The position numbers and the translations under genes were made by a program. Shown here in pieces: positions 24,422-37,206 of a stretch of DNA of 64,000 nt. Within the stretch, counting starts at the first letter, position 1. Each line of letters starts with the position of its first letter. Location of the stretch: positions 1,002,189 through 1,066,188 of the forward strand of contig VXBA01000883.1 in the NCBI GenBank assembly GCA_013399895.1, written 5' to 3'. The notes beneath the pieces were generated by a model, which was given only the letters and a program-made list of their open reading frames with translations, searched no databases and had not been told where the DNA came from. Source of the stretch: Serilophus lunatus. Taxonomy: Eukaryota > Chordata > Aves > Passeriformes > Eurylaimidae.

Positions 24422-27400
24422 CCAAACAAGCAAAATGAAAACACGAACAGAAGTGTAGTCTTCCAATACTAAAAAGGTAGATCAGCACTAGAAAAAAAGA
24501 TATTCCTGCTAATTAATGGAAGATAATATGTTCTATTTCTATTCCTGTTTTCATATCAATAAAACCAGAAAGCAGTCATGTTATTTCAAAATAAATAACC
24601 CAGTTTGTTGTGATGGTCCTCAAACCATTCAGTTTCTCCAGAATGTGAACTTCTTGACTCCTGCTCTGAATTTTACTGCTCTCCTCTGTTACATCGACTG
24701 CTGTGAAGTCATCATATATTTATCGACAGATACATGAGCAGTTGCAGCAGGATGTGATTTGATGTAAAAAAGTATAAAAGGTGGCTAGTTCACCTTTGCT
24801 TGCTACATTTACCAAAACTGAGGCCGCTCCAGACAATTAAACAAATTGAAGATACAGCATTTATATATGTGCTACAGACCTTTGTCAATAGTTAGAAAAA
24901 GGCTGAAGTGGTACAGCTTTTGGTTGCTTTTCTAAACATTTTCTCTCAAACATGATTTATGGGGCAGTTGTTCCAAGATGAAGCCTGAAGAAAACATTAC
25001 TCACAGAAATCAGGAACAATTCTTTGAACAAAACCTCCCCATCTATGACAAAACCAGGAGCTGACTGCCCTGCCACTAATCATAGCGGGCTGGGCTGACA
25101 TTGTGACTGGTGCAGGGACAATGTACTTACACTCCTCTTTTATGGGCTTCTGTCCAGTAGTGTGTACAGTGGGGCTTTCTACACTTGCAAATTTGCATAC
25201 CAATTTCCAAGGTGGCTCATCGAAACCAGCAATTTTGAACTACTCTTGTGATAGTTGTTGAGTTTATATATTTAAGCCCTTTTTGGTGTCAGTTACAGAT
25301 TTAAGAATATCTGAAGACACTTCTGACCTTTGCACACCTTTCCCTAAAGTTGGCTTTTAGGCCTCATAAACAGTACTAAATTCTTTTTATGTAAATTCTT
25401 CCTATTTCTTTAAGCCCTATATCAAGGGCAAATGTAAAGTAAAATGATTTTATTCCTTTTTTAATCTATAGAGTCAAGGTACAATTATTGCAAACTTTGC
25501 TCAATGTGCACTAGCTAATAAAGATTAAGTTTATTACAGCACTGCACGTTTTCTGAATCAAAAAATGTTCCTTCATGCTCATGAAGGTCAATTGTTTTTT
25601 CAGGATCAGGCTGGGAAGGTAGCAGCACTGATGAGGCCGATCCACACCAAGAGTAACCAGGATACCTGTTCCTGGCTTGTCTGGGTACCCAATATCTACA
25701 GTGTCAAAAAAAGGTAGGCGACTCTGGCTGATTTTGTTTTTACACAGGTGTTTGCATAGTCTTTAGGAAATAGGTATCCATTTATGTAAACATTGGTAAT
25801 CCCACTAATGACAATATTTGGGCTTAGGGTTGAAATAAATTCCACAGAGGCCCCAGAGCTCAATACTGTCTGTGCTCTACAGACTGAGAGCTGGTCAACA
25901 AGCAGCCCCGGACATTGTGACTTGGATTTTAGGCTGTCTGAATATGACTCCTTTCTTATTCTTCAGTTTCTTTGAATCTCTCACCTTTATTTTGAAAAAA
26001 AATCCAGCTTGGATTTTCCAGTGCATGTATTTTCAAGAACTGAATTATTCTGAGACAAAACACTATTTTAATTTAAAGAAGGAAAAGCTGGCCTGACATA
26101 GCTGACACTGGTGAATTCAGGAGAGCCAGGACTGTTGCACTGTCATCCTTGATGTTTTTTCTTAATTCTTAATCCTTTCATTCTATTTACCAGGCTTGTG
26201 GCGAATGAAGTCTGTTGTTTTGCTGTCAAAAATTTTCTTAAGAAAAGAATGAAAGCAATTCAAATAGTGACTGAAGACTTTTGAGTTACCTATTAATTCA
26301 GTGAGTACTGGAGCTATGAAACATTTTTTTGACATATGTTTTTTTAATGTATAATGATCTGGGGGCTTGCTCTCCAAGACAAAAAAGTCAAATTTATGAC
26401 ATTTATTCACAAAGCATGAGGAAAATGTGTTCATTTATTTACAGTTACACATTCATAATGATGAGCCAATCATGCCAACCAGCAAGGAAATCAAATTCAA
26501 TTTGATGTGTGTAATCTGCACGGCGTGGAAATCCTTTGTGAGTATTCCTGGTCTTGAACTCAAGCTCAGCCTTCAATATTTCTCCCATCAGTCCCACCAT
26601 TCCCACAGGCAGGGCTGGCCCAGGAGGGAGCCCAGAGAAATCAGAACAGGGTTAATTCAGTTTTTCAAACCTGTTTCTGTGAAAGGCACAAGGCTGCTCT
26701 ATAGAAGAACTGCTTTTATCTCCTGAGGCTTCATCCATCCATGCTATGTCTAAGAGCAACACAGGCAGAGGCTCAGGATGAAGCAGGACCAGCTCTGGGG
26801 AGCTCAGCACAAGCATGGCTGTCCATGGAACAGGAATATTCCCTGCAGGTCAGTGCACCATTTTCATTATCGAGGGATTGACTTCAGGGAAAAACTAGGG
26901 AAGAATTTGACTTGGCAGACAGTGGGATGGGCCTGTGTACTCTCAGCCAACCCATTCTCTGAAGAGGCTGTCAGTGCTGATGGCAAGAGTTCTATCACAG
27001 CTGTGTATTTTCTGTTCCTTTTCATTATGTATTACAAAGCCAATGGATTTATATTTCCATATTCTGCATATAACACTTCTTAGATCCTCAGAGATCTATT
27101 GCTCACAGCAATGCTATCAATATTAATAGCAAACAATCACATTCTTGTCTGTTAAAAGCAGGAAGATCCTCCATGCTTTTTAGGGATTGCTGAGCAGTAA
27201 TTAGCTTTTATGTAATAGCAGTTAAATGCTCCAGATTCCATTGTAAAGGGTAGCTGTTGCACAGTGAATAACACTGCAAACTTTTGGCCAGAGATAAGCA
27301 AGGTGAACTCCCACTCAATGAAAAGTGTTACACGATGTACAGTAACATTTCAATTGGATGCCTTCAAACAGTAAATTCCATAACACTCTTATCTCTTCAA

Positions 27401-30209
27401 CAAAATGTACTTTTCAGTACTCAAGAATTTCACAGTGGATACATAAATTTAAGCAACCTTTAAATTCCTTCTTCCTGTACTCATGTGGGTGTGAAAAGTC
27501 AGAATGGGAATTTCTTTTGCAATCATGTCAAGTGAGAAAGGGAAGTTGATACATATTTATATGCATACACATGCATAAACACCGCTTAGCTGTTTCAATT
27601 TTCACCTCAGTAAAAAATTCTCTATGAAAATTTTGTTTTCACTGCCTCAGAATGAAATCTGTCTTAGGAAAACCAGCAATCTGTAGGAAATCAGCTATTT
27701 GCCGTTTCTCTTTGAAGTCCCCTTAGTCCATTATAGACCTGAACTCTTAAGTCTTTTTCTCTAAACACTCAAACCCACAACTCGGATCCATTGCTACTGG
27801 TGAAGTAGTTGATGTTTCTCTTGTTGCCTTCAGCACCATCCTTCCCACTTAACACCTCATTTCTTTTATCACCCTAATAAAAGAGGTACAGGATTTCTAT
27901 TAACTGCTACCAATTCCTCAGTGCTTCTCTTCTATCTATTCCTGTATCTGTACCTGTGCTTTTATCCAAGGTGTTAGGTGACCTGCCATTGATCAGAACA
28001 CTGTAATTGACTCTTCTGGTCTGCTTGGCATCACTTGCCTTCCTAGTTAGCAATGAAAGAAAATCGCCAGGGTCTGCAGCTCCTCAGGCATAAAGCAACA
28101 TCAGGTGCGTGGACTCCGAAGACTGGGCCACCTGGGGATGCTCCACTTGAGATGTTCCCTGAGCGCCATTCCTGAATGCAAAATGTCCTTAGGCAAGTCT
28201 GAAACACCTTCTGCCACTGAGGATAGGAAGATTTTAGAAATAGGATGAACGAAAAGTTTGAATTGACTCCACCTGAGGTCAAGCAACCAAGGTAGTGGAA
28301 GAGAAGAACTGTTTTTATTGTGAGTCATAGGTGCTATTTTTCTGATGGATAAACACAAAAAACTGGAGCTGATAATTTCTGAGTATGATTGACTTTTCTG
28401 CTGAAATCCAAAAGGTTCATGTGACTTGAACATGCAAAGTGGTTCTGATGATTTGGGGGGGAATCAGATGAATAAAAACAAGAGAGCAGTACAGGCTTGA
28501 GCAAATGTTGCTTTACCCATATGTGAGTCAAACAACGCTAAAGCACATAGCTTATGTGCCTAAGGAATAATACACAAGATCAGGTATTACCTGGTGCCTG
28601 TTAAGGACAGGCAAATCACACAAGAAACTGAGAACATCAGCTCCTTCCCCACCTGTCTGTGCCAGGAGCATTCAGGCAGCCTGCCAAGTGAGTGACAGCT
28701 GCTGGAGGACTCACATCATAATACGTAAATGTCAGAACTTTTTGAAATTATAAATGACATTTTGTGACTCCAAAGGTGTTGCTCTGAGTGTTCTGGGAGT
28801 GCTACATTGGCAGAAAAAGGATTGACCACAGGGTTGGAAGTTAAAAAAACTTAGGCTCAAGACAGCATGCCTGCATTACATCCATTTTATACCACGAAAA
28901 AAAATTCCCAGCCAGCCTCTGAAACCCAGTTTCTGTACCTCTGAAACACCAATGTCACTAGCCTGAAAGCTCTTATGAATCAAATCATCTGCGAGAAGGA
29001 ACTGAAATTGAGGGAAATGTAATTGAGAACTGAAAACTGTTTCGAGACATTTTATTTGATGTCCAAAAAGCAAAAAATTCACACTAAGGATGAAAAAGTG
29101 TGTAACTTCAACAAAAGCAAGCTGAGATCATAGAGGAAGTTAGGAAAAAAGCAGCAGTGAAGCTCTAACAGATGGAAAGCAGGCGACTGTGAAAATTGTT
29201 AGTATATATTAACAGCTAGGAGCTATCTATGAGACTGGAGAGGCTAAATGACACTAGCAGGAAGTTTTGAGCAGCTGAGCTATAGGAACTGATAAAAATG
29301 ACAGATATCCTGGCAATGGTACGTTATTGCATGAAGTAGGGAGAGGTGTCAGTGGTGATGCAGTGAAGATGAGGCTGAACCGGCGAGAGAGGCTTCGGGT
29401 CCTGCCTCTCTTCCTCAGCTGGTTTCTGGGTATTACTTGACAACTCATCAGTGTGATGTGACTAAACAGTGTGTAAAATGTGTGTCCAGCCCCAGGTGCA
29501 CTTTTCCCTGAGTACTGTACTGACCGCACAGCCACCCAGCCGTACCTCTTCAAAAATCTGCCCTGGGAATCTCTTCTACCTTTTGGGTCTCTGATTTTCT
29601 CTTCATGTCCTATGAATGTTGATTTCCTTTGGTCCATGGCAGCAAAGTGTGGCATCAACTGTGATGAACAACTGCCTGCTTCCAGAGAGCTTATTATTTG
29701 GCTTGGGAGGTAGGGTTTGGGTTGAAGCCAGGGGAGGAGGAGCTGTGAAGGAGCTGTGCCACTTCCCATGCCATTCCATGTGAGTCACAAAGGGTGGATG
29801 CTGATGCCATTTCCTTCTCTTGCAGCTACACTTTAAAATAAAGCAAATGTTGTTGCATCTTGGGCATGACTTGAGATGGGGTTAGGTTGCAGCCAGACTT
29901 GTAGCTAGTCAAATTGACATGCAGCATGAGAGCAAAGTGAGACCTGGTTGCTGGTGAGGGAGAGGCTCTGTCATATCCAGCTGCTGGGTATCAGTCCTGA
30001 GCAGTCAGCTCAGTCTTGGCTGAACTCAGGCACATTTATTGTCACTGTAGATGTGACCAGTGTATCAAGGCTGCAGTACTATAATGCCTATCAGTGGTTT
30101 TAACAAGTGAGGTAAATCTCATTTTGACTGCACAGAGCAATATGGATGCATATTATGTGCATGTGGGTGTAGCTGAAGAAAAGCATGAACATATGAAGAG
30201 AAAAATCAT

Positions 30210-30239
30210 GTATATATATATACATACACACATACACAG
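30210..30239. repeat. TA/CA dinucleotide microsatellite
   Basis: Alternating TATATATATATA followed by CATACACACATACACA. A simple-sequence tract, likely length-variable between individuals. Confidence 0.8.
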
Positions 30240-31815
30240 AATCATTGTAGTCTCTTTTTGATCAGTAGAGAACAGATGCACATAAAAAGACTGGGAATTT
30301 AAGTAAATTAAGTCTTTATGCAGTATGCAATAAAAGCAAGAAGAGGAGAAACTAGAATCTGGAAGGAAAAACACAAAATAATTAAACATCCATTATGAAG
30401 TCGTGGAAGCTGGCTCTATTCATTAAATACATATGGCTGTCACTGATCCAGCAGCACAGGCAAAGACAGGAGATGCACAGTTGGCCTAAGCAGAGATGGT
30501 AAACACAGAAAGCCACTGTCCAAGAGGCACCCTAGTCCTGTCAGCAGTCCCAAGGTTAGTGACATTTTCTGTTTTAAACATTGAGGGGATCTCACAGGAG
30601 AGAGCATAATCAGATGAAAGTGTAAACCCTCCAGAAAATAAATAAGGTAAAGGTATAAATTTGGTTCTGCTGTCCTACTGGAGCAGAGATCTCACTAGGA
30701 AATCTTATTCCAGTTTAAGTTGCTCAAAATGAAGCAACACTGTTAAAGATTCACCATGGAGAAGAAATTATTTCTAATTTGAAAAAATGCATCATTGGTT
30801 CAACAGAGAGAGCTAACTTAATTTCTGCCTTGCCTCCAAAATCTTTCTTGGAGGCCTGGCTGCCCAAGAGTCCAACGCCTTGTTCTGCTGCAGCTGTGTC
30901 TGAAGGCACAGCTGGTGGTGCTCAGCCATCCTCTCCTTAAAGCACAGCTGTATTCACACTCCTAAGAGAGGTTTAACTCATTAATTTGACTATTTAACAG
31001 TGTTCTCCATTACAGGCATCCTTAGGACATCCTTAGGAGTCCAGGTGGTCTGGAAGCTTCTGGCTCTCCTCCCTTGCCGGATACTTATAGCAGCACCAGG
31101 GGTTGCTATTTACCACTCAGAAGACCTGCCCATGCAAATAGTGCATAAAATGATAAAAGATTCAGTAAGCTTTCAGAAAAAGAAAATTATTCATCTGCTC
31201 AGAAACATCTGGACATTTCAGGAGTCCTCCTAAATATATGGAGTTTACTCAACAAACCTAAGTTTTTACTCAGGGGTAAATAAGCCATTCTGGGGGCTTT
31301 GCCAGGCGTCTTCTCTCCCTCTCTTGTCTGTACACTATGAATAATGCATCTTCGCAGAGCACAAGCCAGCAGCATTAGCCCCTTGTTTCCTTTCATATAT
31401 TTTTAAGAGCTCCCACTCTCTGCTCCCTATTACAGAGGGGCCAAAGGCAATGCACTGCTGCAGCCAAATGGGCTACAGGCCCAGCAGCCCAGCTCTGCTC
31501 TGCACTGGGGAAAGGACCCCAGTACTGCAGGCAAGAACCTTGGGCTGCCAAAAATAGCAAATCTGTGCTGGTTGCTGAGGAGCTGCTGCCGGCTACATGA
31601 GGTTGGCCATGGAGAGACAGTGCTGCAGTCTGAAATATAGGACACTGGACGGGAAAGTTTTTCTTATTTAAAACTACTGTTGTCAAGAGAGAAACTGAAA
31701 TCACAGCCCATCTGAGGTCAAGAGCTGAGCCAAACCTCCTGTAACAAGAAGAGATTGGATATATAGGCCAGGATCTCAAGCAGCTCTGTAAACACTTCCC
31801 AAGTGAAGAGAAAGG

Positions 31816-31838
31816 AAAAAAAAAAAAAAAAAAAAAAA
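31816..31838. repeat. A23 homopolymer in a purine tract
   Basis: An uninterrupted run of 23 adenines bordered on both sides by AAAGG/GGAAAAAAG. No retrotransposon body could be seen upstream, so it is taken as a simple repeat rather than a poly-A tail. Confidence 0.85.
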
Positions 31839-32499
31839 GGAAAAAAGATTATTTGAATCCCTTTTTCCAAACATTCTTTCCACGAAAGAACCCTCAAACA
31901 CTTTGGGCAGTCAACACCTCTCATGGCTCAGAGCTACCCCAGCTCTGCTCACCCAGGCCTTGCCCTTCTGGCTTTCCCATTGTGGTCTCTCCCCATTCAC
32001 AGATTCCTTTCTGGACTTAACTCTAATAGAGCAGGGATACTTTGAGTTTGCCTTTTCATTTGGGCAATGCTGTTTTGAAGGTATTTCTATCTGCACTTTT
32101 ATAGTATTTTTTCCTTCAGCTATATTCTTCATCATCTTTTTATGCAGGAAAACAGATAGTAAACCCTTTGGGTTTTTAAGAAGTGCTCAGAATTGGCTTC
32201 ATTTTGTTACTGTTGGTAGGGCTAGATTTGCTTTAAAGCCCACTGCTTCTGAAAATTTTTCACTCTGCTTTATGCACTTATACAAGTGACCCAAGCCTTT
32301 CTCAGCACTCTTAGAAAAGCAGTCCCTGGGAAGAGTAAAGCAGCTGTGATTTGGCAAAGAAGGAATTTTCTTTGATTTGTGTTGCAATGATGAGACACAG
32401 GATACAGATAGGTTAATATATTTCTTCCCAAATTGTTACTTGCAATGAGGGACAAAAATACAGCCTTCTCCTGTCATATTACCATTACTTTGCTGTGAA

Positions 32500-32790
32500 T
32501 ACCATCTAAGCCTACATAGTGATTAACAGACTATGAATGCATGGGTTTAACTGGTAATTATACATATTATTTGCATAGCATTCTTCAGCCCATATTTATT
32601 GTTCTTGCCTTTAATATTTACTTCCAGTAGAGACAGTAAGTAATTAGTCTCATGAAACTTTTCCATCTGAGCAGATTCAATTATAATGGATCAAGAAATA
32701 ATGGATTCAGCTTTCAGCTTAAGTATTTTTAGAGAAAAATGCTAACATTTCTTTTAGGAACCAGTGAGTATTCATTAAGGACTAGCTAAT
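32500..32790. promoter_or_regulatory. candidate conserved non-coding element (octamer ATTTGCAT)
   Basis: Contains a perfect octamer ATTTGCAT (32569-32576), preceded by CTGGTAATTATAC and followed by AAGTAATTAGTC, TTCAATTATAATGG and CATTAAGGACTAGC. Several independent homeodomain cores plus one POU site within 250 bases of single-copy DNA resemble a developmental enhancer. Motif-based inference only. Confidence 0.28.
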
Positions 32791-33535
32791 ATTTCTGAGC
32801 TCTGCCAGCTCAGAGTTTCAGCTCTGATCCCTACTCACCACAAGCGATGCTCTTACTGTGGTGTGAGGCTGCGATAGCCTGGCATAGGAGCAGAGTTGAA
32901 GCATCAGGCCTTGTGCCATTCCTGTTGTCAGTCCATGCCCTGCTCTATGCACTTGCATGGCAGCTTTATTTTCCAAGTTCTGATCCAGACTAGAACGCGG
33001 TTTTTCTGAAATGCCAGGAATGTTTGATCAGTCCCATTTTTAAGTGAGAACAAGCAGCCACCTGGGAGGCTGGAAAGGGTGTCTGCTTCCAGTTAGGGCT
33101 GCTGGCATTGATGCATCATTAGGTTAAATAAATTCCTTTGCTGCAGCACAAGTGAAGTCATTATGTTAAAGCAGCAAATTTTGAGGTGTGCCAGAGGTCC
33201 AGAGGATCAGGAACCCTTGTAGTGTTGTGAGCTGCACAGAGCCAGGCACATCTGCACTTGCAGTCAGTTCAGCTCCCCATGCTCTCTGCTCACAGACAGG
33301 GACCTCCTTACTGCTGCCTTTTAGTGCTGCCATGCATAGCCTGTGGTGTCTTCCTATGCTGGATCCCTCAGCCTAATGTGTTTCACCTGTCTGATGAGCT
33401 GAGAGTTGCGCCGGATGACAACACACCCTTCCTTTGAATGAAAATCTGTCATTTTTACAAAGAAGGGAAGTGGATTCTAGTGCTTCTATAAAAAATGATC
33501 ATGCCTGCTCCCTTATCTGTCCTTGGCAAAAACAA

Positions 33536-33576
33536 AAAGACAAGATAGACAGATAAAAAGACAGATAGACAGATGA
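33536..33576. repeat. GATA/GACA simple repeat
   Basis: Imperfect array of GATAGACA and AGATAAAAAGACA units. Tetranucleotide repeats of this type are common in vertebrates and usually polymorphic. It also supplies several GATA-factor cores, which are probably incidental. Confidence 0.75.
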
Positions 33577-36500
33577 TATTCAATAGTTCTTTGCCCTTTG
33601 GGACCATAACCACTTCCCTCTGGAAAGTCAGAAGATGTTGTAACAGCTGCGAAGATGGATAGAAATTCTCTGGGGAAAGCAACATTCGGCTGTTCATTGA
33701 CTGTTACAAAACTTCTGTTCCCAAATCTTTCCTACAACAACCACTGATGCCCAGGTAACTCTTGCTGTAGGTTTGGGTTAATTCTCCTTTGAGGCACTGT
33801 ACTCTCTCTGGCATACATGGAAATACTGCGGTATGTCAATGTAACTGGCAATATGTTTCACATCAACCACACCATTTTGCTGGTCTTCCTGCAGCAAACA
33901 GTCTTAGAGAAGGGTTTTTCATCAAATAAGGTTCAAAACAGCACATCTTCCATTGCAGTGCAAGTATCTTCTTTAGAAACACTCTGGGGTTTTTTTTAGG
34001 GTATATGGGGGACAAGCAGAGGAACATACTGCTAGTCCACTGCCCATACAAGAGTTCTCTATTTTCCTGCCTGTTTGGTTTTGCTTCATTGGTATTTCGA
34101 TTTGTTGAGAAATGTGTTTTTCAGGGGAACATAGATGTAGGTGCACTTATGCATCTAGAAACTATCAGATGCTTTTGAATGCCAGAAGAAGGAAGGCACT
34201 GTGGCAAATTCAAACTGGAAAACATCCTTACTGAGCAACAGTTAGGGGGGAAAAAAGTGGCATTCAGGCTTGAAGCTAAAGAAAGTTTTCTAATCGCATT
34301 GTCCTTTCAGGCAGGTTTATGTAATATCAGTTCAGACTACAGGAAAGTTATAATAAGTTTTAAAAAGTTAAAAAAAAATTAAAAGGAAAAGAGAGAGAGA
34401 AGAAATGAAGTGGATTCTCAAAGATGCCATGCCTGAGTAGGTTATAAGCTTTCAGAAGTTGTGTTTCTCCATTAAGACCAATGGAAAGATGTCATCAAAA
34501 GCAAAGTCAGTAGATTCCTGTAACAAGCAAACCTGTTTCAGAAGATAAGAATAAGCTTATTTCCTAAATATTTGCCCTGGGAAGAAGGTGCAGCAGAGTG
34601 AAGTCCTGAAATGATAAGGGGCTACTGATTTTACACATGCCTGTCATCGAAATTGAAAATAGTTTATAGGTCTTGCTGTTCAAAAAAGAATTTGAGGCTC
34701 ACAAATATGAGGGTTATCAGGCTTTATTGAAAAATCTTTCTGTATACAAGAGGGGATTTATTTTCCTGCTCATTATATCACCAACACAAAAGATATCGTG
34801 AAGGTAAAAGTCCTGAGAAATTACTTTCAGGGGTAAGTAAATAAAGTGATCCTTCTAGAATTTGCTGTGAATAGGACAAAGTTGCTGTTCAAAAGAGGAG
34901 TGGGAAGTGAACCTCAGTGGCCAGGTTAGAGACTTACTTTTGAGGGAGGAAAAAACAAGCAGGACAAAGATAAAAATCCACATATGACTTGTTGAGGCGT
35001 GTATCACTCTCATCTCATTTAGGAAAAATGATGGAAACCCTCTTCATCCAAAGCAGGAGAAACCCTTTCCTCTCATAATTCAAAGACACCGAAATCTGCC
35101 TGGAAGTCCATGACCTCAGAGAGAGTCATGTATCTGGGGGAGGAGGAGCAGTGGCAGAGCTGCTGACCCTCTTCCTGTGCCCTCAGTGGTTATGTACTGC
35201 CTTTGTCTCAAGCACCCAAGTCCCTCTCAGGGTCACAGACTGCAGTTCTGTCCTGAGAAAAACACGGGGAAAATCTTTTTTGCCAAATGCAATCAAAAAC
35301 AATTTCTCCTCCCCAAACTTTGAATCAGTAATTGCCAATCATAAACGGCCATCGTGGGGTGTCTTGGTGGCAGCGCTTTTGTCCTCCTCAGTTTGGGATT
35401 TTGCCCTCTGATTCAGCAGTGCTATTATCAGCTTGATACTGGGCAAGATCTGAATCAAGAGAGTCTCCCTGTGGAAACAGGGATTCCACCCAATCCACTA
35501 TATGGCTGACATTTGAGGGGCTGATGTGGTCTGCCCATGGTGTCCCTGACCCAGCTCTGCTCCAGCACTGCACTGCTCTGCTGTACAGCTGCTGCTGGAT
35601 GCAGCACACAGACACTTGCAGAATGCTTTTGGCACAGGAAGCTGAGGTGTATAGGTGAATCTTTAAATTTTCAGCCCCATATAAATTCAGGTCTTTGTAC
35701 TTTCCATAGAAGAGAATACCGTGAGGCATTGGTGTGTTTGTTTAAAATTTTTCTTCTGAAAAGTCTAAGACTCCTTACTTTTCTCTCCAGGGATCTTGAA
35801 TGTTTTCAGACCTTGAAAGCAATATGATTAAGTATTGAGACAAGAGTGCATGCACAGTGATGATTTCTCTCTCTCTTTTTTTTTTTTTTATATTTTAAAG
35901 ATCTCTGGTAAGCTGTAAATGTTGTGTGGACTGTTCTCACTGTTACAGCATTTCTAGCCCTCCTTGCACTCTGCTGGCCTCTCGCATTCAGTGTTACCTA
36001 CTCACAGGCAACCTAAAAGATTATGGGGAAAAGAAGTATTCCTGATTACCTGGTTTTAATATGGTGTTTCTGTGATCCTTTAATAAATAGAAGCTTTCAG
36101 TTTATCTTCTCTACAGTAGTATCTTCTGTAATTCCCCATCTTTCTCCAATAAACACTACATCTGAAGGTATTTCCTTGGAAACTCAGATTTCTGTTGTGC
36201 CTCTTGGCAGGAGGAAGGTAGACAGGACCAGTGTTTCACATGTGGGTGGGTCATTACCCTACATTTATTTACGTTATTTACCATCTAACACTTTACATGA
36301 CTTTTTTGGCATGCCAGAGCAAAGCTTTTCAGTGATCAACAAAAAAACACACTGGGGGAGAATGCTAATACTACTCTGCCCTTGATAGGATGGTGACTGG
36401 CAGCATATAAATACCCCTGACAGGATGACAGAAATCGTTCTTCTATATTTACCAGGAGCCCTGGGCCAACATGCACAGTGGTGGGAACCCATCTGCTCTA

Positions 36501-36639
36501 TTCAGTCATTTTATCAACATGCTACTACTTAACAGCTGAGGCTTTTGTAATATATTTTTTTTAGCCTGGTGTGTGCAGGGAACAGGAGTGTCTTTAATAG
36601 CAGTGTGACAAAACCAAAATAAATCAGAAAGGTGAATTG

Positions 36640-36790
36640 TAAATTGAAAGGTCTAGTGATTCATATGATGAATCACGCAAAGGAACAAATTAATTTTGGT
36701 GTTATTTGACCGCTTAGATTTGCTCCTATGAGCCCATCATCATTAGCTGTGTGTTAATGAGACCTCATTCTAGTGCTTGCAGTGAATACC
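36640..36790. promoter_or_regulatory. candidate conserved non-coding element
   Basis: Includes GATTCATATGATGAATCAC (imperfect inverted repeat around CATATG), CAAATTAATTTTGGTG, TTATTTGACCGC and GTGTTAATGAGACC. Dense homeodomain-like words and a palindromic bHLH-like core in single-copy sequence suggest regulatory function; not tested. Confidence 0.28.
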
Positions 36791-36840
36791 AGAAAGGAGA
36801 GGGGCAGGTGGCTGGGCAGCTCTTGGTTCGAGGGGCTCAG

Positions 36841-36865
36841 GCCTCTCGCTGGGACATCGAGAGGC
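36841..36865 (+). other. perfect 8-bp stem-loop followed by a T run
   Basis: GCCTCTCG and CGAGAGGC form a perfect inverted repeat around a nine-base loop (CTGGGACAT), followed at once by TTTT. The shape resembles a small structured RNA end or Pol III stop, but no A or B box lies within reach upstream and no RNA family is recognised. Just downstream, GATCCAGCTCCTCTG is repeated once with one change (15-bp tandem, about 36885-36915). Confidence 0.5.
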
Positions 36866-37191
36866 TTTTGAGAGACACCACGCAGATCCAGCTCCTCTGG
36901 ATCCAGTTCCTCTGGATGTACATTGGCCCAGCGAGGGTGGTGGCAGTCAGGGGGATCTGCTGTGGCTGATGTTTCTACTTACTGCATTTCAGACTGGTTT
37001 TATAAGTTCAATTTGTACTTATCAGAAGTTATTTCACACTGTACTGCTGAGCAGCTGCCTTTCCCAGCTTTTTGGTTTTGTTTTGGGATGTGCTTTCCCA
37101 TGACAAAGTTTCAATTTTCTTTTGGATATTTGCTCATATAAACATTTGTCCCCCACTCTTGGAAGTGCAACTTTTTAATGTTCGAGATCAG

Positions 37192-37206
37192 CCACTAGAG
37201 GACGTG
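37192..37206 (+). promoter_or_regulatory. CTCF-like motif
   Basis: CCACTAGAGGACGTG matches the CTCF core (CCASYAGRKGGCRS) at all but one strong position. The site contains a CpG, which matters because CTCF binding here can be methylation-sensitive. It stands alone with no second site visible nearby. A candidate only. Confidence 0.3.

Larger units (their letters stand above)
24422..33535. other. unique non-coding DNA, no gene seen
   Basis: About 9 kb without a supported gene. The longest frame (171 codons, 29254-29769 minus) is low in recognisable motifs and overlaps plus-strand frames. Simple-sequence content is small: an alternating TA/CA tract at 30210-30239 and a 23-base A run at 31816-31838. 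An octamer-containing block at 32.5-32.8 kb is listed separately. Confidence 0.55.

Noticed and set aside
29254..29769. 171-codon minus-strand frame
   Set aside because: No recognisable motif, with other frames open on both strands in the same place. Likely chance.
33536..33576. Cluster of GATA sites as an enhancer
   Set aside because: The GATA cores come from a GATA/GACA microsatellite, so they are better explained as simple repeat.
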